Source: Verrucomicrobiota bacterium | GTDB taxonomy: Bacteria > Verrucomicrobiota > Verrucomicrobiia > Verrucomicrobiales > Akkermansiaceae | DNA: 64,000 bases | NCBI GenBank assembly: GCA_017301995.1 | Contig: JAFLEH010000001.1 | Coordinates: forward strand, 1 to 64,000 | Reading direction: 5' to 3' | Shown: one piece after another, positions 17,165-25,316 of the stretch | Layout: each line of letters opens with the position of its first letter | Position numbering within the stretch: the first letter of the stretch is position 1 | Notes under the pieces: model-generated | The model's input: the letters and a program-made list of their open reading frames with translations, nothing else | Database searches by the model: none | What the model was told of the DNA's origin: nothing | Program-made: the position numbers and the translations under genes

Positions 17165-17746
17165 ATGAAGACACGACCGACACTTGAGACAGACCGACTG
17201 TGCCTCAGACCGTTCGCGGCTGCAGACGCTTCCGACGTCCAACGCCTTGCAGGAGACCGGGCTGTCGCAGACACAACGCTCAACATACCGCATCCCTATG
17301 AAGACGGAGTAGCCGAAGATTGGATTGGAAGACACCAAGGAACATTCGTCGAGGGCAAGGGCGCACACTTCGCGATCACGCTCAAGACAGAAGGGACACT
17401 GGTTGGAGCGATCAGCCTGATGGGCATGGTTGCAGGGCACCAAGCAGAACTGGGATACTGGATCGGCAGGCCATACTGGAACAAGGGATACTGCACGGAG
17501 GCGGGGCGCGCTGTCGTCGCGTATGCGTTCTCGGATCTTGGCTTGATTCGCGTGCATTGCTGCCACCTCCATCGGAATCCGGCATCGGGGCGCGTCATGC
17601 AGAAGATCGGCATGTCACACGAAGGTTGTCGGCGGCAACATGTTCGGAAATGGGACAAGGCCGAAGACCTTGAGTTGTATGGAATCCTGAGAGAAGAATG
17701 GAACGGAGCGAACAAGGCGGTGGACTCAACGCGCTATCGCGCGTGA
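17165..17746 (+). CDS. Cassette-encoded GNAT acetyltransferase, RimJ/RimL type
   Basis: A 193-aa protein from the ATG at 17165. The earlier open frame starts inside attC A4 and is rejected. Acetyl-CoA fold segments are ETDRLCLRPFAAADA (about 8-22), LGYWIGRPYWNKGYCTEAGRA (about 96-116) and the NPASGRVMQKIGMSHEG end segment (about 142-158). Members acetylate N-termini or small amines; the substrate is unknown. GNATs are frequent integron cargo. The final residues (NKAVDSTRYRA) are read from the attC. Confidence 0.88.
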   Translation: MKTRPTLETDRLCLRPFAAADASDVQRLAGDRAVADTTLNIPHPYEDGVAEDWIGRHQGTFVEGKGAHFAITLKTEGTLVGAISLMGMVAGHQAELGYWIGRPYWNKGYCTEAGRAVVAYAFSDLGLIRVHCCHLHRNPASGRVMQKIGMSHEGCRRQHVRKWDKAEDLELYGILREEWNGANKAVDSTRYRA

Positions 17747-17765
17747 GTCACCTTTGACGTTCGGA
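17707..17765 (+). other. attC site A5
   Basis: A short 59-base site: AGCGAAC (17707-17713), inner arms GGTGGACTCAACGCGC and GCGCGTGAGTCACC, and GTTCGGA (17759-17765). Its length is close to the classical 59-base element. Confidence 0.88.
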
Positions 17766-17772
17766 GGAAAAT

Positions 17773-18255
17773 ATGAATAAAGAGGACACGAATCAAGCAA
17801 AGCGACCAAGACTTGGCGCATGCGTTGCAGTCGCGCTGCTACTGATCGCTTCGGTGGCAACTGGCCTGAAGATTTACAATCAAGATTCAGGTCCCACCGG
17901 CAATTCAGATTTCGGACTGTTTACGGATTCGGCTTCGGCACGGAAGGTTGATTCCTCGCCGCCTACCACCCGAAAGGGTCGCGGAGTCCTCGTTTCAAGG
18001 GCTGCGAATGGGAAGGTTCCAGCCCCAAAGGACTACGGTGCTTGGGGATTACTGATTGCAGAAGACATAGTTGGCTCGCCACGGCCGGGTGATGTTGCTT
18101 ATCTCGCACGTTTGGGTCCTGACCATGGATTGATGAAGGTAGAGTCTGTGGATGGAAATCGGGCCATTCTCTCCATTGACACGTTGGACAGAGGGTTGAT
18201 CCGAGAAGGAGATCGTGTCGAAACTATGCCTCCTCTGATCCCGGCACAGCATTAA
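17773..18255 (+). CDS. Cassette-encoded single-pass membrane protein
   Basis: A 160-aa protein. A short basic N-terminus is followed by one hydrophobic segment (residues 16-32, ACVAVALLLIASVATGL) and a linker. The C-terminal half is a compact beta-rich domain (GVLVSRAANGKVPAPKDYG, PRPGDVAYLARL, ILSIDTLDRGL, GDRVETMPPL). No family recognised. It ends in TAA of attC A6 and has mixed third-position use, unlike the core genes. Confidence 0.72.
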   Translation: MNKEDTNQAKRPRLGACVAVALLLIASVATGLKIYNQDSGPTGNSDFGLFTDSASARKVDSSPPTTRKGRGVLVSRAANGKVPAPKDYGAWGLLIAEDIVGSPRPGDVAYLARLGPDHGLMKVESVDGNRAILSIDTLDRGLIREGDRVETMPPLIPAQH

Positions 18256-18355
18256 CAGCAATCCGAAGTCGCAGCACACCAACCGGCCATCAACATTTCA
18301 GACGCACCACATCTTCCATTCAACCGCACCAGTGGGCGCACACCTGACGTTCGGC
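18249..18355 (+). other. attC-like site A6 (degenerate)
   Basis: R'' GCATTAAC (18249-18256) and R' GTTCGGC (18349-18355) are present at the right spacing, but the inner arms pair poorly. It closes array A on the right; no further cassette follows. Confidence 0.6.
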
Positions 18356-18489
18356 AACTACACACCACCAGACAGGCATGAATGCACCATCCCTGAATCC
18401 TGCAACCAACAGCCAAATCGGAGGGCGCTCCCGGTAGCGGATTGCCAAGCCCAGCGTCCTTGAAACGAAAATGGGGTGCCGTTTGAGTC

Positions 18490-18572
18490 GAATTCCCGTC
18501 TGGCCTCTGGATCCTGGTCTCTGGATTCTGGTCTCTGGTCTCTGGTCTCTGGTCTCTGGTCCCTGGCTTCCG
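18490..18572. repeat. CTCTGGT/ATTCTGGT word repeat
   Basis: Five or more near-perfect copies of TCTCTGG run in tandem. They are related in style to the TTTCTGG words at 302-340 and the inverse tract near 35970-36000. The rest of 18356-18630 holds no gene that I can support. Confidence 0.75.
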
Positions 18573-18630
18573 GGGGGTGCGAGGTGCAGCCTCGCCAATC
18601 CGCTCCGTCTGAAACCCATCCCGGATCCGT

Positions 18631-19158
18631 TCATCGTCCGCCGGCCGAGCGCCAACCGTTGGCATAGCCGCGGCTGAAGTCGTTCCGGTGCTCGTTGGGA
18701 ACCGTCGCCGCATAGCGGGACGGATCGTAGCTGAGCCCCTTCTGGAAATCGCCCGCGCCGGTGACCGATCCGCCCTGATAGTATTTCTCATTGAGCGCCT
18801 GTGACATCTGGCCGTAGCCGCTGGAATAACCGCCGGCGAACGCGTTTTGGAACTGCGGCGGCACGGTGCCGAAATAGCGGGATGGATCGTACGACTGGCC
18901 GCGTGCCCGGTCGGACTGCCCCTGCTTCAGACCGGCGGCGCGGTAGGTTGAGGCGTTGCCCGCGCCAAAATTCGGGTTCGGGTTGTAATTCGGACGATTG
19001 TAGCCTCCGTTGTAATCCGGGCGATGATGGTTGTTCCAATTGTTGCTGGGATAGCCACCGCCATACCCGGGTCCTTGGCCGGGAGGTGGCGTTTCGATCA
19101 CACAGGAAGCCGCAAGCAGAGACACGGCAACAACTGGCAAAGCACATTGGTTTTTCAT
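18631..19158 (-). CDS. Lipoprotein with two internal SYDPSRY repeats
   Basis: A 175-aa protein. The signal peptide ends in a lipobox (L-A-A-S-C). A Gly/Asn/Pro/Tyr-rich low-complexity region (about 27-70) follows. Then come two copies of a 50-residue unit: SYDPSRYFGTVPPQFQNAF with GGYSSGYG, and SYDPSRYAATVPNEHRNDF with RGYANGW. Conserved Tyr, Pro and aromatic residues suggest a small surface-exposed repeat fold. Function unknown. It is monocistronic, and its promoter region faces the DUF4261 gene 140 bases away. Confidence 0.8.
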   Translation of the reverse strand: MKNQCALPVVAVSLLAASCVIETPPPGQGPGYGGGYPSNNWNNHHRPDYNGGYNRPNYNPNPNFGAGNASTYRAAGLKQGQSDRARGQSYDPSRYFGTVPPQFQNAFAGGYSSGYGQMSQALNEKYYQGGSVTGAGDFQKGLSYDPSRYAATVPNEHRNDFSRGYANGWRSAGGR

Positions 19159-19298
19159 GCGGAGAACAGTCTAGCCGCCTTGCCGGGAAAGTCCAGCGAA
19201 CTTTGGCTGGCGACGGTGTTCGCCCGAATCCTTCCCCTGTCGAACGATCTGGCTTGCCTCCCCCCCGCACCGCCTGCTAAGGGTTCCGCATTCAACCG

Positions 19299-20438
19299 AT
19301 GACTCCCGACTCCTCCCCCAAACAAGCCGTCTCGTGGATCACCCTGCTCCTCGCGGGATTCCTGGTTTACCGCGGGTCCTCCCGCATCATCGCCGGGAGC
19401 GCGACCTTCTGGTCGTGGCTGTGCCTCGGCTTGGGAATCTACTGGATTGTCCTGGAAATGGTCCGCTGGTGGAGGTTCCGCAGCACCGAACACGCTTCCG
19501 CGCCCCCTGCGGCACCACCGGTCCCACCCTCGGCGGACGACGCACCCCTGCGCTCGATTGTCTTTCTCCTGGAAGCGCCGCGGGACACCAACGGGAAGGC
19601 CTGGATGGACCACCTCGGTGAGGCGCTCGGGATCAGGTTTGGCGAAGGTGAGGAAGCCACCGGCATTCTGATGCCGATGCCGCACCCGATCAACGCGCAT
19701 GGCGGCGAGTGCTTCATGATGTCGGTGCCGGGAGGATTCTTCTGGATCCTGAATGCCCGAACGCCCTACATGGACGATCCGGCCGGGTGCGCCAAACGCC
19801 TGCGGGACCGCAGACTGCAGGATGCGGTGCTCGGGCACAAGGCCTGGCTGTCGGTCGATCTGATCACATGGAACGACAAAACCACCGAACCGGACGCTCC
19901 CTACGCCGTGATCGGCAAGGCGATGGCGGCGCTGGCCGGTCCGGATGTCCTGGCGGTTTTCGCACCGGAAATCAACCGCCTGAACGTGTTTGATCCCACC
20001 ATCCTGCCCGTTCTATCCGGTGGCACACCGCTGGCGCTCTTCGAGGATCCCACGTTTTCCCCGGTTCTGGGCGCGTCCGACGATGACGAACAAATGGAAG
20101 CCGCGATCGCCGAGGCGCGATCCCGATGGCCGGAATTCGTCGCCGAGTTTCAAAAGCGGGACGCATCCGACGGTCCTCCCTATCTGGTGAAAGCCCCGTT
20201 CACCTCCAACGGGGAAACCGAACACATGTGGATCGAGGTCACCGACATTGAGGAAAGCACCGTTCACGGCATCCTCGCCAATCATCCCCATCGCCTGGAC
20301 GATTTTCATCAGGGCCAAATGGTGCGCGTGCCGTCCGCCACCATCAGCGACTGGGTCTGTGCCAGCGACGACCATGGAACGTTAGGCGGTTGGACCCAGA
20401 AGGTGCTCGCCAATCAGATCCGCCGCAGCGACGGCTGA
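19299..20438 (+). CDS. Membrane protein with DUF4261 and DUF2314 domains
   Basis: A 379-aa protein. Two N-terminal membrane segments (about 10-24 and 30-52) precede a Pro/Ala linker. Residues 85-265 fit DUF4261 (FLLEAPRDTNGKAW, NARTPYMDDPAGCAK, GHKAWLSVDL). Residues 290-370 fit DUF2314 (YLVKAPFTSNGETEHMWIEV, GILANHP, VPSATISDWVC). Both are uncharacterised domains, common near SUKH/SMI1-type immunity or stress proteins, and their union with a membrane anchor is uncommon. The ATG at 19299 is the only reasonable start. It ends 14 bases short of the convergent antiporter gene. Confidence 0.72.
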   Translation: MTPDSSPKQAVSWITLLLAGFLVYRGSSRIIAGSATFWSWLCLGLGIYWIVLEMVRWWRFRSTEHASAPPAAPPVPPSADDAPLRSIVFLLEAPRDTNGKAWMDHLGEALGIRFGEGEEATGILMPMPHPINAHGGECFMMSVPGGFFWILNARTPYMDDPAGCAKRLRDRRLQDAVLGHKAWLSVDLITWNDKTTEPDAPYAVIGKAMAALAGPDVLAVFAPEINRLNVFDPTILPVLSGGTPLALFEDPTFSPVLGASDDDEQMEAAIAEARSRWPEFVAEFQKRDASDGPPYLVKAPFTSNGETEHMWIEVTDIEESTVHGILANHPHRLDDFHQGQMVRVPSATISDWVCASDDHGTLGGWTQKVLANQIRRSDG

Positions 20439-20452
20439 TTCCCCCGGAAATC

Positions 20453-21718
20453 TCATCCCGCACGCCCGGGAAACACACGGTCGAATACGGGGCTGGCCAT
20501 CAGGGTGGTGACCACGGCCATGATCACCAGCATGGCGAACAATTCCGGCGAGATGACCCCCTGTTGCAGCCCGATGTTGATGATGATCAGCTCCATCAGA
20601 CCGCGGGAATTCATCAGCGTGGCGATTCCCAATGCCTCGCGGTTTCCGAGACCGCTCATTCGGGCGGCAAGCCAGCATCCCCCGCCCTTGCCGAGAACCG
20701 CCACCGCCAATATCGCCGCGCTCACCAGCCAGAGCATCCCGGAATCCAACAATCCGATCCGGGTATTCAGCCCGGAATAGGTGAAAAACAGGGGCAGAAG
20801 CAGCGCCACCGTCAGCGGCTGAATCCGCGCGATCAGATCCCGCGCCATCACCCCGCGGGGCATCGCGGCTCCCATCACGAACGCGCCAAACACCGCGTGC
20901 AGCCCGATCCCGTCCGTCCACCAAGCGCCCAACGCCATCGCCGCCAAGCCCACCACCAGACCGGTCTCGCTGAGCCCCCCGTCGTTTGTTAGCCAACCCG
21001 AAATCCGGCCCAACACCGGACGAACGGCTCCAAGCGCAACCACGACAAACCCCACCGCTCCGGCGAGGCTGTGAACCGCGTGTCCCGCATCCCCTTTCAC
21101 CCCGGCCAGAACCACGGCGAGGAGGCACCACGCGGTGGCGTCGTCGAGCGCCCCCGCGCCGATCGCCACGGTTCCCATCACCGTGCCGGATAGACCCTTG
21201 AAATGGATGATCCGCGCCAGCATCGGAAACGCGGTGATGCACATCGAAGCGCCGAGAAACGTCATCGCGTTGCCAAGCCCCGTCGCCGCAGGAAACAGCG
21301 TGGTGTGCCGCCAAAGCACCCATCCCAGCCCGGCACCCAACGCGAACGGGGCGACCATTCCCGCCACCGATACCGCCATGGCACAGCGGAAATGCCGCTT
21401 CACCACATCCGTCCGGAACTCCATGCCCACGATGAACATATATAACGCGAGTCCCAATTGGGAAGCCGGAAACAGATAACTCTGCGTGTCCCGCGCCATT
21501 TGGGTCCGGTCCCATGGAAACAGCGCCTGCTGCCACTCCGGAGCCAACAACCCGAACAGCGACGGGCCCAGCAAAACACCCGTCACCATCTCCGCCACCA
21601 CCTGCGGCTGGCCAAACCGCACCGCCACCGCGCCAACCGCCCGACAAGCCGCCAGAATCACCGCGATCTGGAGGAAAAACCGGACCGCGAGATCCACATT
21701 CGCCACTCCCCCGCTCAT
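20453..21718 (-). CDS. CPA2-family cation:proton antiporter
   Basis: A 421-aa inner-membrane protein with about 12 hydrophobic segments and no C-terminal TrkA domain. Family segments are QPQVVAEMVTGVLLGPSLFG near the N-terminus, LALYMFIVGMEF, GAGALDDATAWCLLA (the ion-binding Asp-Asp/Asp motif region), GAFVMGAAMP and LMNSRGLMELIIINIG. The ATG at 21718 overlaps the stop of the upstream halogenase gene (ATGA), so the two are translationally coupled. A role in ion or pH balance tied to halogenase activity is inference. Confidence 0.88.
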   Translation of the reverse strand: MSGGVANVDLAVRFFLQIAVILAACRAVGAVAVRFGQPQVVAEMVTGVLLGPSLFGLLAPEWQQALFPWDRTQMARDTQSYLFPASQLGLALYMFIVGMEFRTDVVKRHFRCAMAVSVAGMVAPFALGAGLGWVLWRHTTLFPAATGLGNAMTFLGASMCITAFPMLARIIHFKGLSGTVMGTVAIGAGALDDATAWCLLAVVLAGVKGDAGHAVHSLAGAVGFVVVALGAVRPVLGRISGWLTNDGGLSETGLVVGLAAMALGAWWTDGIGLHAVFGAFVMGAAMPRGVMARDLIARIQPLTVALLLPLFFTYSGLNTRIGLLDSGMLWLVSAAILAVAVLGKGGGCWLAARMSGLGNREALGIATLMNSRGLMELIIINIGLQQGVISPELFAMLVIMAVVTTLMASPVFDRVFPGRAG

Positions 21719-23232
21719 TCCGGCCTGAACATCGAATAGAATTCCGGGTTCCAACTCCACTCGGGCAACCGGATGACGCTCATCGCTTCGGCCACCGTCA
21801 GGCCCACCTTCGCCTCACGCTGGTTCGCCGCGCGGAAACGCTCCCATCGCGCCAGCTCCGACTCGCTGGGACGATGCCGGTTTTCAAACGGCACCTTGAG
21901 CCCCACCAACATCGTGTAGAACCCCTCCAGACTGAACATGTCCATCCGCCGCTCCAACACATGCCGCATCAGCGGACTCGGCCCGTGAGCCCGGTAGTAC
22001 TCCACAATGGCCTCGGCCTCGCCCAGATCCACATCACTCCGGCACGCCTTCCAGAACGGCGTGTCCAGCCGGTCGTTGAACCGGTAGTGAACCCCCAGAA
22101 ACTCGCGGATGTTATTCCATCCGTCGTCGAAAATGCGGTTCACCGCGTCGCGCAGCACTTCGGACACCACCAGATCGTTATGATAGAGCGAATCCGCCAG
22201 CGCCTTGCTCTGCGAGCACACGAACGCGATCGCGGTGGCCTCCAGCGGTTCCACGAACCCGCTGGAATTGCCGATCGCCATCACGTTGCCGACCCACAGT
22301 TTCTGATAGGCGCCGGCCTTGAATTTTACGATCCGGGTGCTCGCGACCTTCGGGTTTTTCCGCCGGAATTCCCCGTCGGCGGCATCGTCGGAAATGAACG
22401 CGGACCCATACACATACCCGCGTATGACCTTCTCCGGATGCTCGATCCGCCAGCACCACCCGGAATCCATCGTCTCGCTGGTGGTGTAGGGAAGGATCGG
22501 CTCGTCCGGCCCGCGGTTCCAACCGCCCACCACCGCGCGGTCGCAATAAAGCGTGGAGGTGAACGGGGTGAACGGCACCCCCAGCGTCTCGCCCAGCAGC
22601 ACCGAACGGAAACCCGAGCAGTCCACGAAGAAATCCGCCGCGAGCCTGCGCCCGTCCTCCAGCAGCAGCGATTCCACGCCCGCCGCGGATTTCGCGACCT
22701 CCGCCACCGTGCCGTCCAGAATCTCCACGTTTCTCCGCCGCGCCACCTTTTCCAGATAGGCCACGAACAGCTCGTTCTCGATGTGATAGCCGAAACTGTG
22801 GTCCAGATGCGGCGAACCGTCGGCCTGACGCCGGAACGCCTTGCCCTCCCGCATCAGCGAGGCATGCACGCTGGCATCGTCGAAGTCGTCAAAGCAATAA
22901 TAGCCGTTGGCCCGCGGCAGGCCGTCCACGCGGAAATCAACCTGGTTGTCAAAGGTGTAGAAAAACCGCTCGCGTTTGCCCCACTCGAACCGGGTCCCCA
23001 GTTTCCAGGTCGGCCGGGCCTCGGCGTGGAACTCGCCGGGGTCGATCCCCAGATAGCCGTGCAGATGCTTGGGAACATAAGCGAAAGTGCCCTCCCCCAC
23101 GCCGATGATGCCAAGTTCCGGCGAGCGGAGCAGGGTGAGCGGGATATCGGGAAAGCGGGCACGCAGGGCAAGCGCGGTCAAAAAGCCCGCGCTGCCGCCG
23201 CCGAGGATGAGGATGGATTGGATGGGGTTCAT
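21715..23232 (-). CDS. Tryptophan halogenase family flavoprotein
   Basis: A 505-aa FADH2-dependent halogenase homologue. The ATG at 23232 leaves the FAD loop GGGSAGFLTA at residues 11-20, as usual. Further signatures are GIIGVGEGT, PTWKLGTRFEWG (with the position of the lysine that binds the hypohalous-acid intermediate in PrnA/RebH), SGWCWRIEHPE (variant of the WxWxIP motif; the terminal Pro is one residue late) and SSGFVEPLEATAI. Members halogenate free tryptophan or tethered substrates. No peptide synthetase or partner flavin reductase is visible nearby. Coupled by ATGA overlap to the antiporter and divergent from the transporter-thioesterase gene, with 140 bases between the starts. Confidence 0.87.
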   Translation of the reverse strand: MNPIQSILILGGGSAGFLTALALRARFPDIPLTLLRSPELGIIGVGEGTFAYVPKHLHGYLGIDPGEFHAEARPTWKLGTRFEWGKRERFFYTFDNQVDFRVDGLPRANGYYCFDDFDDASVHASLMREGKAFRRQADGSPHLDHSFGYHIENELFVAYLEKVARRRNVEILDGTVAEVAKSAAGVESLLLEDGRRLAADFFVDCSGFRSVLLGETLGVPFTPFTSTLYCDRAVVGGWNRGPDEPILPYTTSETMDSGWCWRIEHPEKVIRGYVYGSAFISDDAADGEFRRKNPKVASTRIVKFKAGAYQKLWVGNVMAIGNSSGFVEPLEATAIAFVCSQSKALADSLYHNDLVVSEVLRDAVNRIFDDGWNNIREFLGVHYRFNDRLDTPFWKACRSDVDLGEAEAIVEYYRAHGPSPLMRHVLERRMDMFSLEGFYTMLVGLKVPFENRHRPSESELARWERFRAANQREAKVGLTVAEAMSVIRLPEWSWNPEFYSMFRPE

Positions 23233-23372
23233 TCGGGTTTGGACAATAACGCCAGCCATCCTGCAAATCCCGCGGCCGGGGTCAAGCCATCAATTTTGAA
23301 TCCACCGGCCGCCGCAACTGCCTGCCGAATCGCCTTGCCCAACGGGCCGCAAGCTGGTGTGCTTCCGCCCGC

Positions 23373-25265
23373 ATGAATTTCCGCAGTTTGAACGCATTGT
23401 TTTGGGGCAACTCCGTGGCCTTGGCCTGGATGTGGGGCCTCGGGTTGTTTTTCAGCGTCCAGATGACGTTCATGTTCGGTCTCCAGGGACTGCTGCTCTT
23501 CGCCATCCCAAACGCGGTGGGACTGGCCCTGTTCGGGGTGCTCACCCAGATCGTCGCCAACCGCCACGGCGGCGGGCAGGAGTCGCTGGCGATGTTCTTC
23601 GACAAATTCGCCAAGCCGTTCCGCCTGGTGCTGTTTCTCTATCAGGTGATCGCGCTCACGCTCACCGTGTTCGCGCTGGTGAACTATCTGGTGCGCCCGC
23701 TGATTCCGCAGGGCGATCCGTTGACCTGGTTGTTTCTCCCGATGAGCGTCCTCGTGGTGCTGGCCGCGGGCTGCCTTTTCGGCGAGGAGTTCGGCATCCA
23801 GAAGATCAAACACGGCCACGCGGCGATGGGATTGCTGCTGCTGGCCTGCATCGCCACCATCCTGCTCTGCCTGAAACCGCTGGTCCCGGACAACTTCCAA
23901 TGGGGACCGGTCAACACCGCGATCAGGAAAGGTCCGGAACTCTGGGGCTACGTGATCCCTTTGCTAACCGGCTTGCTGGTGGGACCGTGGCTCGACCTCC
24001 AGCACTGGCAGCGCGCGATCCAGATCCACCGCGAACGCTCGTCGATCCGCGCGAGTTATATGATCGGCGGCCTGATTTTTTTCCTGCTGCTGATGTTCCA
24101 CGGCTGCCTGGCCGCGTGGGTAATGGCGAAACTGGGCGCCTTCGATGCCGCTGCGCTGAACGATTACACGACTGTTGGCCTGGACAAGTTCCACTACGCC
24201 CACCAGTTGATCGTCTGCTATTTCACCCAACTCGACGCGGGTGTCGGCGGCCTGCTGCCCACCGCGTATTTCGTGTTTCTCGGGATCTGCGTGCTAACCA
24301 CCCTCGACAGCGGTTATGTGGCGCTCAAGTGGTTTCTGGAGGTCAACGTCGCCAAGACCCAGAACGTGCTCATCGGAATGATCCCGAAGCGCCTGTTGGA
24401 ATCCCCGATCCCCACGTTCTTCGTGGTGGCCTGCGTCGCGACGGTGAGCCTGTGGAAAATCCAACTGGAGTATTTCATGGTGTTCTACGCATCGTTTTTC
24501 GTCGGCTACGCCGCGCTGGCCATCGCCCGTTGTTTCGTTCCGAACTCCCAGCACCCGCTGCCGCAAATCCGGATGTTCTCGCTGGCGGCCATCTCGCTGG
24601 CGGTTTTTTCGCTAGGATATATCAAATCGTCCGGAGCGCTGTTCATCATCGGCTCGCTGCTGCCGCTGGCCTACGTGGTCTGGCTGGTGGTCCGCACCGA
24701 CCTGCTGCGCGTGGTGAGCGCCAAAGCCACCGAGGTGTTCGAGGCCGCCGCCGCGGAAATCCCCGCGATCAAGACCATCACCAAAACCGCCACCGCCATC
24801 ACCGCCACCCATGTGACCCCGCCCGCCCCCCAGGACGCGCACTCGCTGGGCGGGCATTTCGAGGGGAAATGGTTCGTCTATTCGTTCATCGCGACCTATC
24901 AGGACACCAACTCGGTCGGCAACGTCTATTTCGGCATGTATGGGCTCTTCGTCGGCAAAACCCGCGAGCTGTTCTTCAACGCCGCGATGCCGGACTTCGA
25001 CCTGAAAACCACCAAGTTCTATATTCTAACCCGGTCATTCGAGCACAAATACATCCGCGAGGCCCGCGAGTTCGATGTGATCACCGTGAAAATCCGCGTG
25101 GCGGACTTCAACCGGAAATTCTGCACCCTGGAACACCAGATCTTCGGCTCCGACAACGAGGTGCTCGGAAAAGGCAAACAAAGCCTGCTCTTCGTTTCCG
25201 CCAAGGACTACGCCCTGCTGGACATCCCGCCGGAAGTTTACAACGCGTTCATTCCCCACGTCTGA
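23373..25265 (+). CDS. SSS-like transporter fused to a hotdog thioesterase
   Basis: A 630-aa fusion. Residues 1-450 hold about 12 membrane segments with a sodium:solute-symporter-like look (MNFRSLNALFWGNSVALAW, SLAMFFDKFAKPF, LLTGLLVGPWLDLQHWQRA, VLTTLDSGYVALKWFLEVN). A linker (about 450-495) leads to a cytoplasmic hotdog domain at 500-625: FSFIATYQDTNSVGNVYF-type start (FVYSFIATYQDTN), GMYGLFVGKTRELFF, and LEHQIFGSDNEVLGKGKQSLLF. That domain resembles 4-hydroxybenzoyl-CoA/enediyne-type thioesterases. The two halves share one uninterrupted frame. Divergent placement beside the halogenase hints at a shared small-molecule pathway. Confidence 0.78.
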   Translation: MNFRSLNALFWGNSVALAWMWGLGLFFSVQMTFMFGLQGLLLFAIPNAVGLALFGVLTQIVANRHGGGQESLAMFFDKFAKPFRLVLFLYQVIALTLTVFALVNYLVRPLIPQGDPLTWLFLPMSVLVVLAAGCLFGEEFGIQKIKHGHAAMGLLLLACIATILLCLKPLVPDNFQWGPVNTAIRKGPELWGYVIPLLTGLLVGPWLDLQHWQRAIQIHRERSSIRASYMIGGLIFFLLLMFHGCLAAWVMAKLGAFDAAALNDYTTVGLDKFHYAHQLIVCYFTQLDAGVGGLLPTAYFVFLGICVLTTLDSGYVALKWFLEVNVAKTQNVLIGMIPKRLLESPIPTFFVVACVATVSLWKIQLEYFMVFYASFFVGYAALAIARCFVPNSQHPLPQIRMFSLAAISLAVFSLGYIKSSGALFIIGSLLPLAYVVWLVVRTDLLRVVSAKATEVFEAAAAEIPAIKTITKTATAITATHVTPPAPQDAHSLGGHFEGKWFVYSFIATYQDTNSVGNVYFGMYGLFVGKTRELFFNAAMPDFDLKTTKFYILTRSFEHKYIREAREFDVITVKIRVADFNRKFCTLEHQIFGSDNEVLGKGKQSLLFVSAKDYALLDIPPEVYNAFIPHV

Positions 25266-25316
25266 CCGGTGCACTTCGGCATCGACAAGCGCGTCATCCC
25301 CAGGCACAGTCCCGCC

